Of a stretch of DNA of 64,000 nucleotides, positions 63,719 through 64,000 are shown piece after piece. The notes under the pieces are model-generated. The model did no database searches. It was given only the letters and a program-made list of their open reading frames with translations, and was not told the origin of the DNA. The translations under genes and the position numbers were made by a program. Source of the DNA: Parundibacterium terreum (GTDB lineage Bacteria > Pseudomonadota > Gammaproteobacteria > Burkholderiales > Burkholderiaceae_D); NCBI RefSeq assembly GCF_014636315.1, contig NZ_BMED01000004.1, positions 310,001-374,000 of the forward strand, read 5' to 3'. The first letter of the stretch is position 1, and every line of letters starts with the position of its first letter.

Positions 63719-64000
63719 GTGGAAAGCAAAGAAAATAAAATCTCTTCACGTCCGTGGTTGGCGGCATTCTTGGCGATCGCTCCATTGTCCATTGCGCTTC
63801 TTCTACCGATTCTACTGAGCCAAAAAGATGGCTCGATGTCTGAACATTGGCTCTATCCGTTTTGGATTCTAGCTATTCTGTCTTTGCCCTGGAGCATTGC
63901 AGTTGCGATACCAACATTTTATCTGCTGGGTATCCTGTTCTACCGTCATGATGCTTGGCCTGCCTTTGGCTTGGCGATTTATGTGGGCGCTTTTGTCGGC
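63719..64000 (+). CDS. Membrane protein, partial (cut by window end)
   Basis: From GTG 63719, with AAGGAG 5 bases upstream, a frame stays open to the window edge for 94 codons. At least three hydrophobic segments are seen (LAAFLAIAPLSIALLLPILL, FWILAILSLPWSIAVAIPTF, GLAIYVGAFVG). No family is recognised. Confidence 0.65.
   Translation, partial: MESKENKISSRPWLAAFLAIAPLSIALLLPILLSQKDGSMSEHWLYPFWILAILSLPWSIAVAIPTFYLLGILFYRHDAWPAFGLAIYVGAFVG

Overview
The window looks like a chromosomal segment of a betaproteobacterium, most likely an Oxalobacteraceae member (Herminiimonas/Janthinobacterium-like). The basis is the coxBA-ctaG-coxC-SURF1-ctaA-ctaB-SCO order, a CIRCE element upstream of rpoH, the ftsX-ftsE-ftsY / rsmD-coaD-ferredoxin block, a PhaM-type granule protein, a PEP-CTERM protein and general codon use. 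This placement is inference from protein families and gene order; no 16S gene or other marker in the window was compared. I saw no tRNA, rRNA, CRISPR array, transposase or prophage.

Layout. 1-4.75 kb: DUF3108 protein (cut by the window edge), an orphan branched-chain-amino-acid-type binding protein, an enoyl-CoA hydratase, PhaM and a three-repeat DUF4148 protein. 4.9-10.7 kb: a tightly coupled seven-gene minus-strand operon (FAD oxidoreductase, DUF1365, cyclopropane-fatty-acid-synthase-like enzyme, chalcone-isomerase-like protein, DUF3833 lipoprotein, SDR, NTF2-like protein), probably for lipid modification. 10.9-15.6 kb: periplasmic glutathione peroxidase, diiron ferritin-like protein, HldC/RfaE2, TrmL, ComF and a BioC-like methyltransferase. 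15.7-25.3 kb: the aa3-type cytochrome c oxidase operon with its copper and heme A assembly factors, including a 34-residue membrane peptide. 25.4-26.1 kb: a PEP-CTERM protein.

26.5-35.4 kb is an assimilatory nitrate/nitrite operon on the minus strand (narK-nirB-nirD-FAD reductase-nasA). Its control region can be read in unusual detail: a consensus sigma-54 promoter, a candidate NtrC site, two RNA hairpins with A-x-x-G-x-x hexaloops of the kind bound by ANTAR proteins (NasR/NasT), and then a strong intrinsic terminator just before narK. This predicts transcription-attenuation control on top of nitrogen control. 35.8-48.9 kb is a three-gene surface unit: a 2828-residue DUF11/SdrD-B-repeat protein without a visible anchor, a 1132-residue beta-barrel-like protein with an invasin-like Ig domain, and an OmpA-family protein. 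It is the best candidate for an undescribed system here, a possible adhesin plus its outer-membrane platform.

48.9-55.8 kb holds housekeeping genes (O-methyltransferase, rpoH with a perfect CIRCE, ftsX, ftsE, ftsY, rsmD, coaD, ferredoxin). 55.8-64 kb is more accessory: a TetR/metallo-beta-lactamase-fold pair with a large palindromic operator, a lipoprotein alpha/beta hydrolase, and a nitroreductase-HD-DUF4863 group divergent from a LysR gene that resembles 4-nitrobenzoate (pnb) loci. It ends with a RibD-C/DHFR-like reductase, two decayed gene remnants and a membrane protein cut by the window end. Two related imperfect palindromes (29.3 and 52.8 kb) appear to be copies of one dispersed intergenic element.
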